This document shows, in pieces, positions 24,202-34,600 of a DNA stretch of 64,000 bases. The translations under genes and the position numbers were made by a program. The DNA comes from an uncultured Oscillospiraceae bacterium. Lineage in GTDB: Bacteria; Bacillota; Clostridia; Oscillospirales; Oscillospiraceae. The stretch's first letter is position 1. The number at the start of each line of letters is the position of its first letter. Location: the NCBI GenBank assembly GCA_944385405.1, contig CALWXB010000001.1, positions 81,734 to 145,733 of the forward strand, given 5' to 3'. Under the pieces are notes generated by a model that worked only from the letters and a program-made list of their open reading frames with translations, had not been told where the DNA came from and searched no databases.

Positions 24202-24207
24202 CTGCGT

Positions 24208-27200
24208 TCAGGAGAACATTTGATGATAGCGGCCCAGAACAGCAGCCGCCTCCGCCCGGGTGATGGTCCGGCCAGGGGCCAGCATCCCGTCGCTGCCGCC
24301 GTTCAGGATCCCCAGCCGCAGCGCCCAGGCCACGGCATCCTGGGCCCACTGGCCCACGCCGCCGCTGTCGGGATGGGAATCCATCTCCTCCAGCGCCTGC
24401 GCCGTCACGGCGGGACTGCCCGCCAGCCGGTACAGCATGGCCACCAGCTGTCCCCGGGTGACCGCGCCGGCGGGCGCCGTGCCGTCGGAGACGCCCTGGG
24501 CCACGGCCCAGTCCTGCGCCTGCTGGTACCAGGGCTGCCCGCCGTCCACGTCCTGGCCGTCCATCCGGGCCAGTACCGTCCACACCATGGCCCGGCTCAT
24601 GGAGCCCGCGGGGGAGAAGGTGTGCTCCGTGGTGCCCCGCATGAGGCCGTTGGCCGCGGCGTAACCCGCCGCGCCGTAGTACCAGGCGTCCGCCGCCACA
24701 TCGTCGTAGGGATTCACCCAACCGTCAGGCGCCGTGGGGTCCGCGGCCCGTTCCAGGCGGAAGGCAACGGTCACCCGCACGGTGCCGGCGGGCATGGAGA
24801 AGATATAGCCATCGCCGCCGACCGCCTGCACAGGGATCTCTGTCCCGTCGGCGCGCATCACGGTCACGGCATCCATCGCATAGCCCGGATCCGGAACAGC
24901 GGTGACGGTCACCGTCTGTCCAGCCGCCGCCTGCTGCGGGGAAACCCGGACCGTGCCATGCTCCGTCTGCTCCAGCGCCACCGCATAGCGCGGCGCACTG
25001 CCGGAAGAGGCGCCGCCGGAGGGGCGCTGGGACACCGGGCATACCGTCCAGATTCCCCCCTCCTGCGTCAGCTCATAGCCGTCGGCGGCAGTCAGAGCCG
25101 GCGCCTCCACGCGGTCGGCCAGCATCAGGGAGAACCGTTTGTCGCCGGAGACCCGGGCGCTGAGGTCGCTGGCCAGCACCGTCACGATGCCGCCGTCTGC
25201 CACTGTGTCCAGGGCGTCCTGCAGGCTGGCGTACCGGACACCGTCCACTTCAGCCTCCGCGCCCACTGCGGTGACTGTGAAGGGACTGAAGCCGTGGGGA
25301 TTCTCGAAGGTCAGCCCCTGAGCCCCTACCGTGCCCTCATACACATAGGTGACGCCGCCCTTGCGGTGGTGGACATAGAGGGCTTCATCCGCTCCGGCGA
25401 AGCCCGCCGGCAGCGGGATGGTCACCGTCACCTGCTCGGTAACGGCCAGCGGCATGGCGTCGCCGATCTGCATGGCGTTGGTCTGTCCAGGGTCCTGGGG
25501 CAGGCAGATATCCTCTCCCGCCTGTACATCCGCCGTAGTGGCCACCGTGATATACATAGGCGAGATATCCAGGGAAAAGGCTTTCTGTCCATCCTGCGCC
25601 ACGGTGGCGTTGGTGACGGACACGCTGAGATAGGGCACGATCACGATCCGCACGTCGGCGGCAGTGACGGTGGTATCCGGGATCGCCGCGTCCAGCGCCT
25701 CCGTCACCGTCTGTCCGGCCACCGTGGTCTCCGGGGTGATCGCATTCTCGCCGGCCACTGTTCCCGCGGCGGCGGTGAGCTGATGGGAATTGACCAGCGT
25801 ATCGCCGCCGCTGATCTCCTCCGCCACCCGATCCGCCAGCTCCTGCTCAGCCTGGGAGCCGTCGGAGACGGCGTTGGTGGTCTGATTGCCCGCCGAGCCG
25901 CCCACCTGCGCGGGCGTGCTGCCGCCGGCGTCCGTCACCATGGCGGCGTAACCGCTTTGGTTGCTGGGCACCGCCACCTTTCCGGGCGCCAGATAGGCGT
26001 TGGGCGCGCTGGTATAGTGGCCGCCGGTGATGAAGCCAGTGCAGTCCTCACTGTAGACGGCATTGACGCCGCCGTTGATGCTGCGGAAGCTGCCGCCGGC
26101 CACGGACAGCGACACCTGGGCCACGGCCTCCGGCGGATTCCCCTGGGGATTGCATTCGTAAAGGGCGGTGTAGCCCGCGATGGTGCCGCCGGTGATGACG
26201 ACGGAGACCGGGAGCCGGGTCGTATGCTGCGCCACCGCCACGCCGGCGCCGGTGACGGTGGTGCCGTTGCCGTTGGGCAGTACCGAAAAGGGCACAGAGG
26301 TGCCGGTGACCTCGGCGTCGCCGGAGATCCGCAGGCTTCCGGCCCGCAGCTCGATCCCCGTGCCGCCGGTGACAGCGGCCCCTTCCACGTTCCAGGCGGC
26401 ATAGCCCGCGCCGTAGATGCCGGTGCTGCTCTCTCCGGAGGCCATCACCCGGGCCGTCTCATGCAGGGTGATGACGGGATAGTTCACCTGATTTTGAATG
26501 ATCCCGTTGACATAGAGGGCGTTGCCCGGTACGTCCGTCCCCTCCGCCGGGGACTTCAGCGTCCCGTGGATCTCCAGCCGCACGCCGCAGGCCTTGTCGC
26601 CGGTCTGCCGGACCATGACGCCGGCCCAGCCGCCCAGCGTGACATCTCTGCCCACCGTCAGCACGGAGTAGTCCCGGTCCGCCTCGTCCGTGGACCCGTA
26701 GGCGGTCACGGCGGCCAGCCGGTCGCCCGCCGTCTCGGTGACGGTGCCCCTGCCGGTGAGCGTCAGGCTGCCGTGGATGAGCCGGATGGGCTCCTCCTCC
26801 CGGGACAGCGTGTGCCCGTTGAGATCAATGGTGCAGGCCATGCCGCTGTCCAGGACGATCTGCTCCGTGATGTCCCGCAGCAGCGTCACAGTCCCGCCAT
26901 CCGCTGCTGCAGCCACAGCCCCGGCCAGGGAGGCATACATGGTGCCGTCCTCCCCTCGGGCGGCAGGCCCCAGGACCGTGAAGGTGCCGTCGCCGTTGTC
27001 TGCCGCCGTACAAGCCCGGGCCAGATAATCGGAGACGCCGTCGTCGGCAAAGGTACCGCCGGAGACCTCCAGACTGCCCAGAAGTCCGTCCACATACAGC
27101 GTCTCCCGCCCGGAGCCGGGCCGGAAGGTCCCGCCGTGGATACACACCAGGGCCTCCTGCCGGTCGCCGCCGTCGCCGGGCGTGTTATTGCCCACATACA

Positions 27201-28134
27201 CCGCCACTTTGCTGGCGGAGGTAAAGGTCCCGCCGTAGACATGGCAGGTCACCTGACCGGACTCACCTGCGATGTACAGCGCGTAAAAAGCCGAATTGCC
27301 GCCATGAACGGCGCAGGGCACCGTCCGGAACGTGCCGTCGTGGATCTCCGTGTATCCGGCTGAGCTGGAAAAGCCGCCCTGTACGCCGGTGACTGTGCCG
27401 TCGTAAAAATACAGCTCCGGGGGCTGGCCCTCCGCGTCCTCGTGGCTCTGGATGGCGTAACCCCAGCTCTTTGAATTGCAGGCGCTGCAGGACCAGACAT
27501 CAAAGCTGCCGCCGTAGACCCGGGCTGTGCCCGCGTTGTACAGCGCGGTGGTGGCGCCGGTAAAGATGCCGCCGTAGATGGTGACCTGGCCGCCGGGCCG
27601 GTTTTTGACGGCGGCCCCGCTGGCGTCCACCGAACCGGCAAAGGTGCCGTTTTCAATGGTGAGGACGCCGAAGTTGTCCACAGCGCCGTAGCCGCCGGTT
27701 TTTGAAGCGGAGCTGTCGATGGTGCCGCTGCCGGTGACCGTCAGGGTGCCGTAGTTGCGCAGGGGGCGGCCCGCAAAGCCAGCCGTCACCGTGACGGCAT
27801 GACCGTCCAGGTCCAGCACGATGTTCTGACCGGCTTCAATGTCCAGCATCCGGTCCAGTCCGGCGATGTCCCCCGTCAGGGTCACCACCGTTTCCGTCCC
27901 GTCGGCAGGCGCCGCTGCGATGGCGTCGGCCAGGGCCTCCGCAGTGTCCACCGGGGCAGCCGGCGTCTCGTCCGGCTCTTCCGGCACCGCGTCCACCGCC
28001 AGGCGCGTATCCACCGCCTCTTCGTCCGCCGCCGCGCTGGCGTTTGCTTCCTCTGCCAGTGCCGGTGCCGGCAGCAGCGTCAAGAGCAGCGCCATCGTCA
28101 GCAAAACACCCATCGTCCTTTTCCATATCCTCAT
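24208..28134 (-). CDS. secreted S-layer-homology surface protein with beta-helix repeats
   Basis: A 1308-aa protein. The start MRIWKRTMG at 28134 (AAGGGG upstream) gives a signal peptide with LLTMALLLTLLPAPALA and cleavage near residue 30. Residues about 60-800 are Thr/Gly/Ala-rich and repeat short beta-rungs (VTIYGGIFTG, LEVSGGTFADDG) typical of a right-handed parallel beta-helix adhesin or polysaccharide-binding protein. A repeat of the kind EHGTVRVSPQQAAAGQ precedes three SLH modules (YDDVAADAWYYGAAGYAA, then two more) that bind pyruvylated wall polymer. It is therefore cell-surface anchored. The gene stands alone with its own terminator. Confidence 0.9.
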   Translation of the reverse strand: MRIWKRTMGVLLTMALLLTLLPAPALAEEANASAAADEEAVDTRLAVDAVPEEPDETPAAPVDTAEALADAIAAAPADGTETVVTLTGDIAGLDRMLDIEAGQNIVLDLDGHAVTVTAGFAGRPLRNYGTLTVTGSGTIDSSASKTGGYGAVDNFGVLTIENGTFAGSVDASGAAVKNRPGGQVTIYGGIFTGATTALYNAGTARVYGGSFDVWSCSACNSKSWGYAIQSHEDAEGQPPELYFYDGTVTGVQGGFSSSAGYTEIHDGTFRTVPCAVHGGNSAFYALYIAGESGQVTCHVYGGTFTSASKVAVYVGNNTPGDGGDRQEALVCIHGGTFRPGSGRETLYVDGLLGSLEVSGGTFADDGVSDYLARACTAADNGDGTFTVLGPAARGEDGTMYASLAGAVAAAADGGTVTLLRDITEQIVLDSGMACTIDLNGHTLSREEEPIRLIHGSLTLTGRGTVTETAGDRLAAVTAYGSTDEADRDYSVLTVGRDVTLGGWAGVMVRQTGDKACGVRLEIHGTLKSPAEGTDVPGNALYVNGIIQNQVNYPVITLHETARVMASGESSTGIYGAGYAAWNVEGAAVTGGTGIELRAGSLRISGDAEVTGTSVPFSVLPNGNGTTVTGAGVAVAQHTTRLPVSVVITGGTIAGYTALYECNPQGNPPEAVAQVSLSVAGGSFRSINGGVNAVYSEDCTGFITGGHYTSAPNAYLAPGKVAVPSNQSGYAAMVTDAGGSTPAQVGGSAGNQTTNAVSDGSQAEQELADRVAEEISGGDTLVNSHQLTAAAGTVAGENAITPETTVAGQTVTEALDAAIPDTTVTAADVRIVIVPYLSVSVTNATVAQDGQKAFSLDISPMYITVATTADVQAGEDICLPQDPGQTNAMQIGDAMPLAVTEQVTVTIPLPAGFAGADEALYVHHRKGGVTYVYEGTVGAQGLTFENPHGFSPFTVTAVGAEAEVDGVRYASLQDALDTVADGGIVTVLASDLSARVSGDKRFSLMLADRVEAPALTAADGYELTQEGGIWTVCPVSQRPSGGASSGSAPRYAVALEQTEHGTVRVSPQQAAAGQTVTVTAVPDPGYAMDAVTVMRADGTEIPVQAVGGDGYIFSMPAGTVRVTVAFRLERAADPTAPDGWVNPYDDVAADAWYYGAAGYAAANGLMRGTTEHTFSPAGSMSRAMVWTVLARMDGQDVDGGQPWYQQAQDWAVAQGVSDGTAPAGAVTRGQLVAMLYRLAGSPAVTAQALEEMDSHPDSGGVGQWAQDAVAWALRLGILNGGSDGMLAPGRTITRAEAAAVLGRYHQMFS

Positions 28135-28216
28135 GCAGTTTCCCCTTCCGTCAGGCCAATACATCGCAGATATTCAACCCACACACATTTTTACTTTCGT
28201 TACATAATAGCATATG

Positions 28217-28233
28217 ATTTTGAATATCAAAAT
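28217..28233. promoter_or_regulatory. inverted repeat between the SLH gene and the marR-like gene
   Basis: ATTTTGA-ATA-TCAAAAT in the 250-bp AT-rich divergent spacer. On the minus strand it lies just upstream of a TATTAT box for the SLH gene. The adjacent MarR protein is a candidate binder. The rest of the spacer shows no other clear feature. Confidence 0.45.
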
Positions 28234-28385
28234 TATATTTGCAACATTTTTTAAAAGCTGTCTGTCAGAATCTGAATTTCTCAAGTGAGATCCCATCGGT
28301 TTTTGTCCATTTTGTATATAGCTTTTTGTCGCTGATCGTTGTAAAGTGCAACTGTTGATTTTTGCAACAAAAGGGTGGGACAGAC

Positions 28386-28832
28386 ATGTCGGAACGCATT
28401 GAGATCTTGCGGCGAATCGAGCGGCAGTATCTGCGGGACCAGCTGGGGGAACTGGAATTGCAGATGGTGGATGCCTATGTGCTCCGGCTGCTGGCCCGGC
28501 ATCCGGGCGCTCTCCGGCAAGAGGATATTGCCCAATGGATCGTACTGGACAAGGGATCGGTGGCCCGGTCCCTAGCCCGGCTGGAAAAACGCGGACTGGT
28601 GGCACGCACCGTCAGCGACCAATGCCGCCGGGAAAAGCAAGTCCTCCTTACCCCTGCCGGCGCTGATGCAGACATCCGCATCAGCCAGATCCTGAATACC
28701 TGGAATGAGATCCGCTACCATGGCTTTACCGAGGACGAGCGGGCCCTGTACGAATCCTTTCTGGACCGCATCACCCAAAACGTCACCCAATACCGACAAG
28801 GAGGCACACACAATGGTCAAGAATCTCACTGA
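28386..28832 (+). CDS. MarR-family transcriptional regulator
   Basis: A 148-aa protein (start at 28386 after AGGGTGGGA). The winged helix shows QEDIAQWIVLDKGSVARSL, then LEKRGLVARTVSD and RREKQVLLTPAG, the recognition helix and wing of MarR. It overlaps the MATE gene by 20 bases, so it most likely controls that efflux pump in response to a small-molecule ligand, and the two are translationally coupled. Confidence 0.93.
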   Translation: MSERIEILRRIERQYLRDQLGELELQMVDAYVLRLLARHPGALRQEDIAQWIVLDKGSVARSLARLEKRGLVARTVSDQCRREKQVLLTPAGADADIRISQILNTWNEIRYHGFTEDERALYESFLDRITQNVTQYRQGGTHNGQESH

Positions 28833-30186
28833 AGGTCCCCCGCTGCGGCTGCTGTTCTTCTTCTCCATGCCCATGGTGGTGGGGAACCTGTTTCAGCAGC
28901 TCTACAACATGGTAGACACCGCCGTGGTGGGCAAGTTCGTGGGTGAGGACGCCGTGGCCGCCGTGGGTTCCTCCTTTCCCATCGTGTTTTTGTCCGTGGC
29001 CGTGGCAGCGGGCCTTTCCATGGGCTGCAACGTGGTGGTCTCCCAGCTCTTCGGCGCAGGGCGCATCCACGAGATGAAGACCACCATCTCCACCGCCATC
29101 CTGGCGCTGAGCGTACTGGGCCTCATCATTATGGGCCTGGGCACGCTCTTTGCCGGATCACTGCTGGAGTTGCTGGGCACAGACCCGGACATCATGGCCG
29201 ACTCCCGGACCTATCTGCAGATCTATTTCGGCGGTGCCGTGTTCCTCTTCCTCTACAACACTCTCAACGGCATCTACAATGCCCAGGGCGACAGCCGGAC
29301 ACCGCTGATCTTCCTCATGATCTCCAGCCTTACCAACATCGTGCTGGACCTGCTGTTCGTCATCCAGTTCCACATGGGCGTGGCGGGTGTGGCCTGGGCC
29401 ACGCTGATCTCCCAGGGCCTGTGCGCCGTGGCGTCGCTGCTGGTGCTATTCCGCCGTCTCAAGCACATGGCCAGCGAACCGGCCTATCAGGGTGAAAAAG
29501 TGGCGCTTTTCCACATGGTGGCCGTCAAGCGCATCGCGCAGATCGGCCTGCCCTCCATGTTCCAGCAGGCCCTGGTGTCTCTGTCCATGATGATGATGCA
29601 GGGCCTGGTAAACTCCTATGGCAAAGTTCTGGTGGCCGGCTACACCGCCGCCACCAAGATCGACACTCTGGCCATGCTGCCCAATATGAACTTCTCCAAT
29701 GCCATGTCCAGCTACACGGCCCAGAACATCGGCGCAGGCAAGTTCGACCGGGTGAAGCAGGGCCTGCGGGCCTGCCTTCTCATGGTGGTGATCTTCTCCC
29801 TGCTCATCACGGTGGTGATCTTCCTCTTCGGCGACAACCTGCTCTCCCTCTTCCTGGACCCCGGCGACACCTCCGGTGCCCTGGGCTACGGCCTGACCTA
29901 CATGCACACCGTGTCTGTATTCTACATCCTCATGGGCCTTTTGTTTGTGGCCAACGGCATGCTCCGGGGTTCCGGCGACATGGGAGCTTTTACTGTCAGT
30001 TCTGTGGCCAACCTCTTCTCCCGGGTAGGCATCGCCTATGCCCTGGCGTACCTCACCCCGCTGGGCGCCAACGCCATCTGGTGGTCCATCCCCGCCGGCT
30101 GGGCCGTGGGCAGCATTTTTTCCCTGCTGCGGGTCCGCAGCGGAAAATGGATCCGTCAGGCCATCGGCGACGAGATCCGCTCCTGA
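28813..30186 (+). CDS. MATE-family multidrug/cation efflux transporter
   Basis: A 457-aa inner-membrane protein starting MVKNLTEGPPLRLL at 28813 (AAGGAGG upstream). It has the twelve-helix MATE pattern with FFSMPMVVGNLFQQLYN, VDTAVVGKF and MGCNVVVSQLFGAG. It would export drugs or cationic metabolites in exchange for Na+ or H+. Co-transcribed with the MarR regulator; ends at a bidirectional terminator. Confidence 0.94.
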   Translation: MVKNLTEGPPLRLLFFFSMPMVVGNLFQQLYNMVDTAVVGKFVGEDAVAAVGSSFPIVFLSVAVAAGLSMGCNVVVSQLFGAGRIHEMKTTISTAILALSVLGLIIMGLGTLFAGSLLELLGTDPDIMADSRTYLQIYFGGAVFLFLYNTLNGIYNAQGDSRTPLIFLMISSLTNIVLDLLFVIQFHMGVAGVAWATLISQGLCAVASLLVLFRRLKHMASEPAYQGEKVALFHMVAVKRIAQIGLPSMFQQALVSLSMMMMQGLVNSYGKVLVAGYTAATKIDTLAMLPNMNFSNAMSSYTAQNIGAGKFDRVKQGLRACLLMVVIFSLLITVVIFLFGDNLLSLFLDPGDTSGALGYGLTYMHTVSVFYILMGLLFVANGMLRGSGDMGAFTVSSVANLFSRVGIAYALAYLTPLGANAIWWSIPAGWAVGSIFSLLRVRSGKWIRQAIGDEIRS

Positions 30187-30192
30187 ACATAC

Positions 30193-30225
30193 AAAAAAGC
30201 CTGCCGGATATCCGGCAGGCTTTTT
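30193..30225. terminator. bidirectional terminator between convergent genes
   Basis: AGCCTGCCGGA-TA-TCCGGCAGGCT (30198-30221) flanked by AAAAAA on the left and TTTTT on the right serves the MATE gene (plus) and the FUSC-type gene (minus). Confidence 0.9.
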
Positions 30226-30232
30226 GCTCTTT

Positions 30233-30856
30233 TCATGTCTCCTCAGGGGGCTGCTCCGGTGCCTCAGACGGGGCCGGATGCTCCTTTTGGTGATGCTGGG
30301 GATAGTAGCCGCTGAAGGCCTCCATCCGCTTGTTCAGATTGGCGCAGTACTCCTCCGCCCGTTGAAAGGTGAATCCCCCCGGGAAGAAGCTGTTGACCAC
30401 CAGGGCCACGATCACACCGATGGCGGTATCCAGGATACGGTTCAACGCGTAGCTCACATAACTGTCCACCGGGGTGTTGAACAGCAGGATGCTCAGCACC
30501 ACGCCGCCGGGCTGCACACCACCCACCCAGAACACCTGGCACAGCAGGATCAGCAGTACCACACCGATGAACGTCAGCAGCACCAGCAGCAGCGACCGCC
30601 CGCCGTCGGGGTGGAAGATCAGGTAGATCCGGAACATCACGATTCCCAGCAGGCCTCCGATAACGGTACCGAACACCCGGTTCCCGCCGTGGAGCTTGGA
30701 TGTCTCCAGATCGCTGCCCATACCGAAGATGGCGCCGATGCAGGCAAAAGCAGGGCTGCGGTCCAGGAAAAAGTAGATCAGGGCGCAGAATGCCGCAGCA
30801 GTGGCAGTCTTGATGTTGCGCATGCCGATTTTGGGGCGGTGGGTCGGCTTATTCAT
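30233..30856 (-). CDS. FUSC/aromatic-acid exporter-like membrane protein
   Basis: A 207-aa protein starting MNKPTHRPKIG at 30856. Six hydrophobic stretches in the first 165 residues (TATAAAFCALIYFFL, GTVIGGLLGIVMF, LLLVLLTFIGVVLLILL, LDTAIGVIVALVVNSFF) match the N-terminal half of ArAE/FUSC transporters, of which this is a short single-repeat form. A Pro/Glu-rich tail ends the protein. Substrate unknown. Confidence 0.8.
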   Translation of the reverse strand: MNKPTHRPKIGMRNIKTATAAAFCALIYFFLDRSPAFACIGAIFGMGSDLETSKLHGGNRVFGTVIGGLLGIVMFRIYLIFHPDGGRSLLLVLLTFIGVVLLILLCQVFWVGGVQPGGVVLSILLFNTPVDSYVSYALNRILDTAIGVIVALVVNSFFPGGFTFQRAEEYCANLNKRMEAFSGYYPQHHQKEHPAPSEAPEQPPEET

Positions 30857-30912
30857 GTTGGCGATCTCTCCATATCCGAAAAATTTTGGACGAGGAAGGG
30901 TGCTTGCGTTAT

Positions 30913-30941
30913 AGTATACCACAAACTGCCATTCCTGAAAA
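30913..30941 (-). promoter_or_regulatory. promoter of the FUSC-type gene
   Basis: Minus strand TTTTCA (30941-30936), 17 bp, TATACT (30918-30913), about 50 nt before the start codon. Confidence 0.55.
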
Positions 30942-30964
30942 GAGCGCGTTAAGATTTTCCTGTT

Positions 30965-31621
30965 TTACCGGCGGCACATCTGCAAAAATGCCCCGGCCTG
31001 CAGCACAGGCGCAGCCAGCACCGTCCACTGACCCAGCCGGGGCGCCAGCACGCCCCCCAGGGCCGCACCTGCCAGAAAACAGGCAATGACGGCGAAATAA
31101 CATCCGGCGGTCCGGGCGGCACCGGGCTCTCCCGATGCCCAGCGGCTCAGGGCCTCTGTGCCGCTGCGCAGGTTGCCGGTGCACATGGTAGAGGCGAAGG
31201 CACGGCCCCGGACCTTCCGGAAGGTCTGGACCTGGAGGGCGCAGACAAAGGACACTGCCACATTCACTCCGCTGTCCCACCGTCCCAGGGGCACCCAGGC
31301 TGCCGCTGCCGCCAATACGATCTCCAGGGCCAGCACCGTATGCCGCCAGTGGAGCACACCGGCGTGCTCCCTCCAGCGCCGCTTTGCCCATTCCGCCGCC
31401 AGCACCCCCAGGGCAAACGCTCCAATGGGCACCAGGTATCCCAGCGCCTTCCGCCAATCCCCTTCCGCCGCCCGCACCGCCAGCAGCACCATGTTGCCGG
31501 TCTGGGCATTGGCAAATACCCCGCCCCGGCACAGATAAGTATAGGCGTCCAGCAATCCGCCGCTGAGGGCCAGCAGTGCTGCTGCCGCAAAGGACTCCGA
31601 GGGCTGGTACGTTTTTCTCAC
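30965..31621 (-). CDS. YoaK/DUF1275-family membrane protein
   Basis: A 218-aa protein. The GTG at 31621 is preferred because AAGGAG is nine bases upstream; the ATG at 31630 touches that site. FAAAALLALSGGLLDAYTYL and FANAQTGNMVLLA are the DUF1275 signatures, with six predicted membrane helices. Function in the family is unknown. It lies after the carB terminator and before the FUSC promoter. Confidence 0.85.
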   Translation of the reverse strand: MRKTYQPSESFAAAALLALSGGLLDAYTYLCRGGVFANAQTGNMVLLAVRAAEGDWRKALGYLVPIGAFALGVLAAEWAKRRWREHAGVLHWRHTVLALEIVLAAAAAWVPLGRWDSGVNVAVSFVCALQVQTFRKVRGRAFASTMCTGNLRSGTEALSRWASGEPGAARTAGCYFAVIACFLAGAALGGVLAPRLGQWTVLAAPVLQAGAFLQMCRR

Positions 31622-31635
31622 AACTGCCATCTCCT

Positions 31636-31673
31636 TCAAAACGGGCCGGCGCTCCCTGTGGGAGCGCCGGCCC
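31636..31673 (-). terminator. terminator after carB-dapF
   Basis: GGGCCGGCGCTCCC-TGT-GGGAGCGCCGGCCC (31643-31673), a 14-bp stem followed on the minus strand by GTTTTG. It lies 20 bp after the carB stop. Confidence 0.8.
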
Positions 31674-31695
31674 TGCCGCACAAGGCGGCGTTTCG

Positions 31696-34600
31696 TCAGT
31701 ATTCCACCTCGCCGGTGTAGACCAGCTTGGCGTCGCCGGTAAGGGTGATCTTCTCGTCGGTGTAGTTCACCACCAGATCGCCGCCCCGAACCCGGACGGT
31801 GATGTCGCTGCCCTTGGCACACAGTCCGTTGGCCACTGCCGCCACCACCGCCGCGCAGGCGCCGGTGCCGCAGGCCAGCGTCTCGCCGCTGCCCCGCTCC
31901 CAGACCCGCATCTTGATGGTGCTGGGGTTCACCACCCGGATGAACTCCGTGTTGATCCGCTCCGGGAAGTAGGGCGCATGCTCGAACCGGGGACCTATGA
32001 AGTCCACGTCCACGGCGTCCACCCGGGGACAGAACACCACACAGTGGGGATTGCCCACGTCCACGCAGGTGATGTTGTAGGGCCGCCCGCCGATGCGCAC
32101 AGGATAGTCCACCACCGTTTTTTCCGGAATGGTGAAGCGCAGGGCGGCGGTATCCAGCGTGGCATATCCCATGTCCACGCAGGCAGAGGTGACCTTGCCG
32201 TTGGTGGTGTACAGCTGGACATGCTTGACGCCCTTGCCCGTTTCGATGCTCATCTCCTCTTTTTCCACGATGCCGTTGTCATAGAGGTACTTGCACATGC
32301 ACCGCAGGGCATTGCCCGCCATGAGGCCCTCGCTGCCGTCGCTGTTGAACATCCGCATCCGGGCGTCCGCCTTGGCAGAGTGCTCCATGAGCACGATGCC
32401 GTCGGCACCGATGCCGTAGTGCCGGTCACAGAAGGTGACGCACAGCGACTCCGGGCAGGTGATCTCGCCGTGGAAGTTCTCCAGGAAGATATAGTCGTTG
32501 CCGCAGGTCTGCATCTTGGCAAAGCGCAGCTTCTCCCGCTGCGCGCGCAGATGGCAGATATCGATGAGCTCCGTGTTCTGCTGGGTATAGCGGGAAGCCA
32601 GGATGTCCGTCAGGGCGTTGGCGGTATCCAGAGAAGTCAGGCACGGAATGCCCAGCTGCACGCAGCGGTGGTTGAGATGGATGAAGTCCCGGATATAGCT
32701 GGGCTCCGTGGAGCCGGTGAGGATCACGTAGTCGATCTTTCCCTCCTCCAGCATCTGGAACACCCGGTTGTCCTTGCCCAGCTTGCCCACCACTTCCACA
32801 TCAGTGCCCAGCTGGGAGATCTCGTTGGCGGTGCCGTCGGTGGCGTAGAGCTTGTAGCCCATTTCGTCCAGCTTCCGGGCGATGTTGACGATCTCCGGCT
32901 GATCCCGGTGGTTCACGGAGATCAGTACGCCGCCCCGGCTCTCCTTTTCCACCTTGTACCCGGCGGAGACCAGGCCCTTGAACATGGCCTCCTGAAGGTT
33001 CTTGCCCAGGCCCAGCACCTCGCCGGTGGATTTCATCTCCGGAGAGAGGGCCGCGTTGGCGTCGGTGATCTTCTCGAAGGAGAACACAGGCACCTTCACC
33101 GCCACATAGGGGGGCTGGCGGTAGAGGCCGGTGCCGTAGCCCAGGGACTTGAGGGGCTGGCCCACCATGACCCGGGTGGCCAGATCCACCATGGGCACGC
33201 CGGTGACCTTGGAGATATAGGGCACCGTGCGGCTGGCCCGGGGATTCACCTCGATGACATACAGCTCGCCCTGGTAGATGAGGTACTGGATGTTGATGAG
33301 GCCCCGGGTGCCCAGGGACAGCGCCAGCTTCTCAGAGCAGTCGATGATGACCTTGAGCATCTTGTCGCCGATGGAGAAGGGCGGATAGACGGCGATGGAG
33401 TCGCCGGAGTGGACGCCGGTGCGCTCGATGTGCTGCATAACGCCGGGGATCAGCACATCGGTGCCGTCGGAGATGACGTCCACCTCCAGCTCCTTGCCCA
33501 TGAGGTACTGGTCCACCAGCACCGGATTTTCGATCTTGCCGGAGAGGATGACCTCCATGTAGGTGCGCACATCTTCGTCATTGTGGGCGATGACCATATT
33601 CTGGCCGCCGATGACGTAGCTGGGCCGCAGCAGCACGGGATAGCCCAGCTCGTGAGCGGCGTCCAGGGCGCCCTGCATGCCGGTGACGCCCATGCCCCGG
33701 GGCCGCTTGATGGAAAAGCGCTCCAGCAGCTCGTCGAACCGCTCCCGGTCCTCGGCCATGTCGATGGACTCAGCGCTGGTACCCATGATCTGGACACCGT
33801 GGCTGTCCAAATACTGGGTGAGCTTGATGGCAGTCTGGCCGCCGAAGGCCACCACCACGCCCACGGGCTTCTCCACGTCGATGATGTGCATCACATCCTC
33901 GGGGAAGAGGGGCTCGAAGTACAGCCGGTCGGCGGTATCGTAGTCGGTGGAGACGGTCTCGGGGTTGTTGTTGACGATGACCACCTCATAGCCCAGCTCC
34001 TTCAGCGTCCACACGCAGTGGACGGAGGAGTAGTCGAACTCGATGCCCTGGCCGATCCGGATGGGGCCGGAGCCCAGCACCATGATGACGGGCTTGCCGG
34101 ACCGGGGGAAGGTCCGGGACTCGCAGAAGCGGTCGAAGGAGGAGTAGAAATAGGGGGTCTCGGCGTCGAATTCCGCGCCGCAGGTGTCCACCATCTTGTA
34201 CACCGCCCGGGCCGCCTCGCAGGGCAGCGCCTGGGCGCGGGCCAGACGCAGCAGCGTCTGGTCGGGATAGCCCATCTTCTTGCCGGCGGCATAGTGCTCC
34301 GCGGTGAGGCCGTCCTTTTCCAGGGCCTGCTCGAACTGCGCCATCTTCCGCAGTTTTGCCAGGAACCAGCGGTCGATGCGGGTGATGGCAAAGATCTCAT
34401 CCACGCTGACGCCGGATTTCAGCGCCTCAAACACCGTGAAGAGCCGGTGGTCGTCCACCCGGCGCAGCCGCTCCCAGATGGGGGCGTCGTCCTCGGGGTC
34501 GGGCTTGCGGTTCAGGGAGTCCATGCCGATCTCCGCGCCCCGGACGGCCTTCATCAGCGCCATCTCGAAGCTGGGACCGATGGCCATCACCTCGCCGGTG

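Noticed and set aside
24187-27363. 1058-aa plus-strand open frame opposite the SLH gene
   Set aside because: Arg/His/Gly-rich shadow frame; the minus-strand protein has a signal peptide, SLH modules, a ribosome binding site and a terminator.
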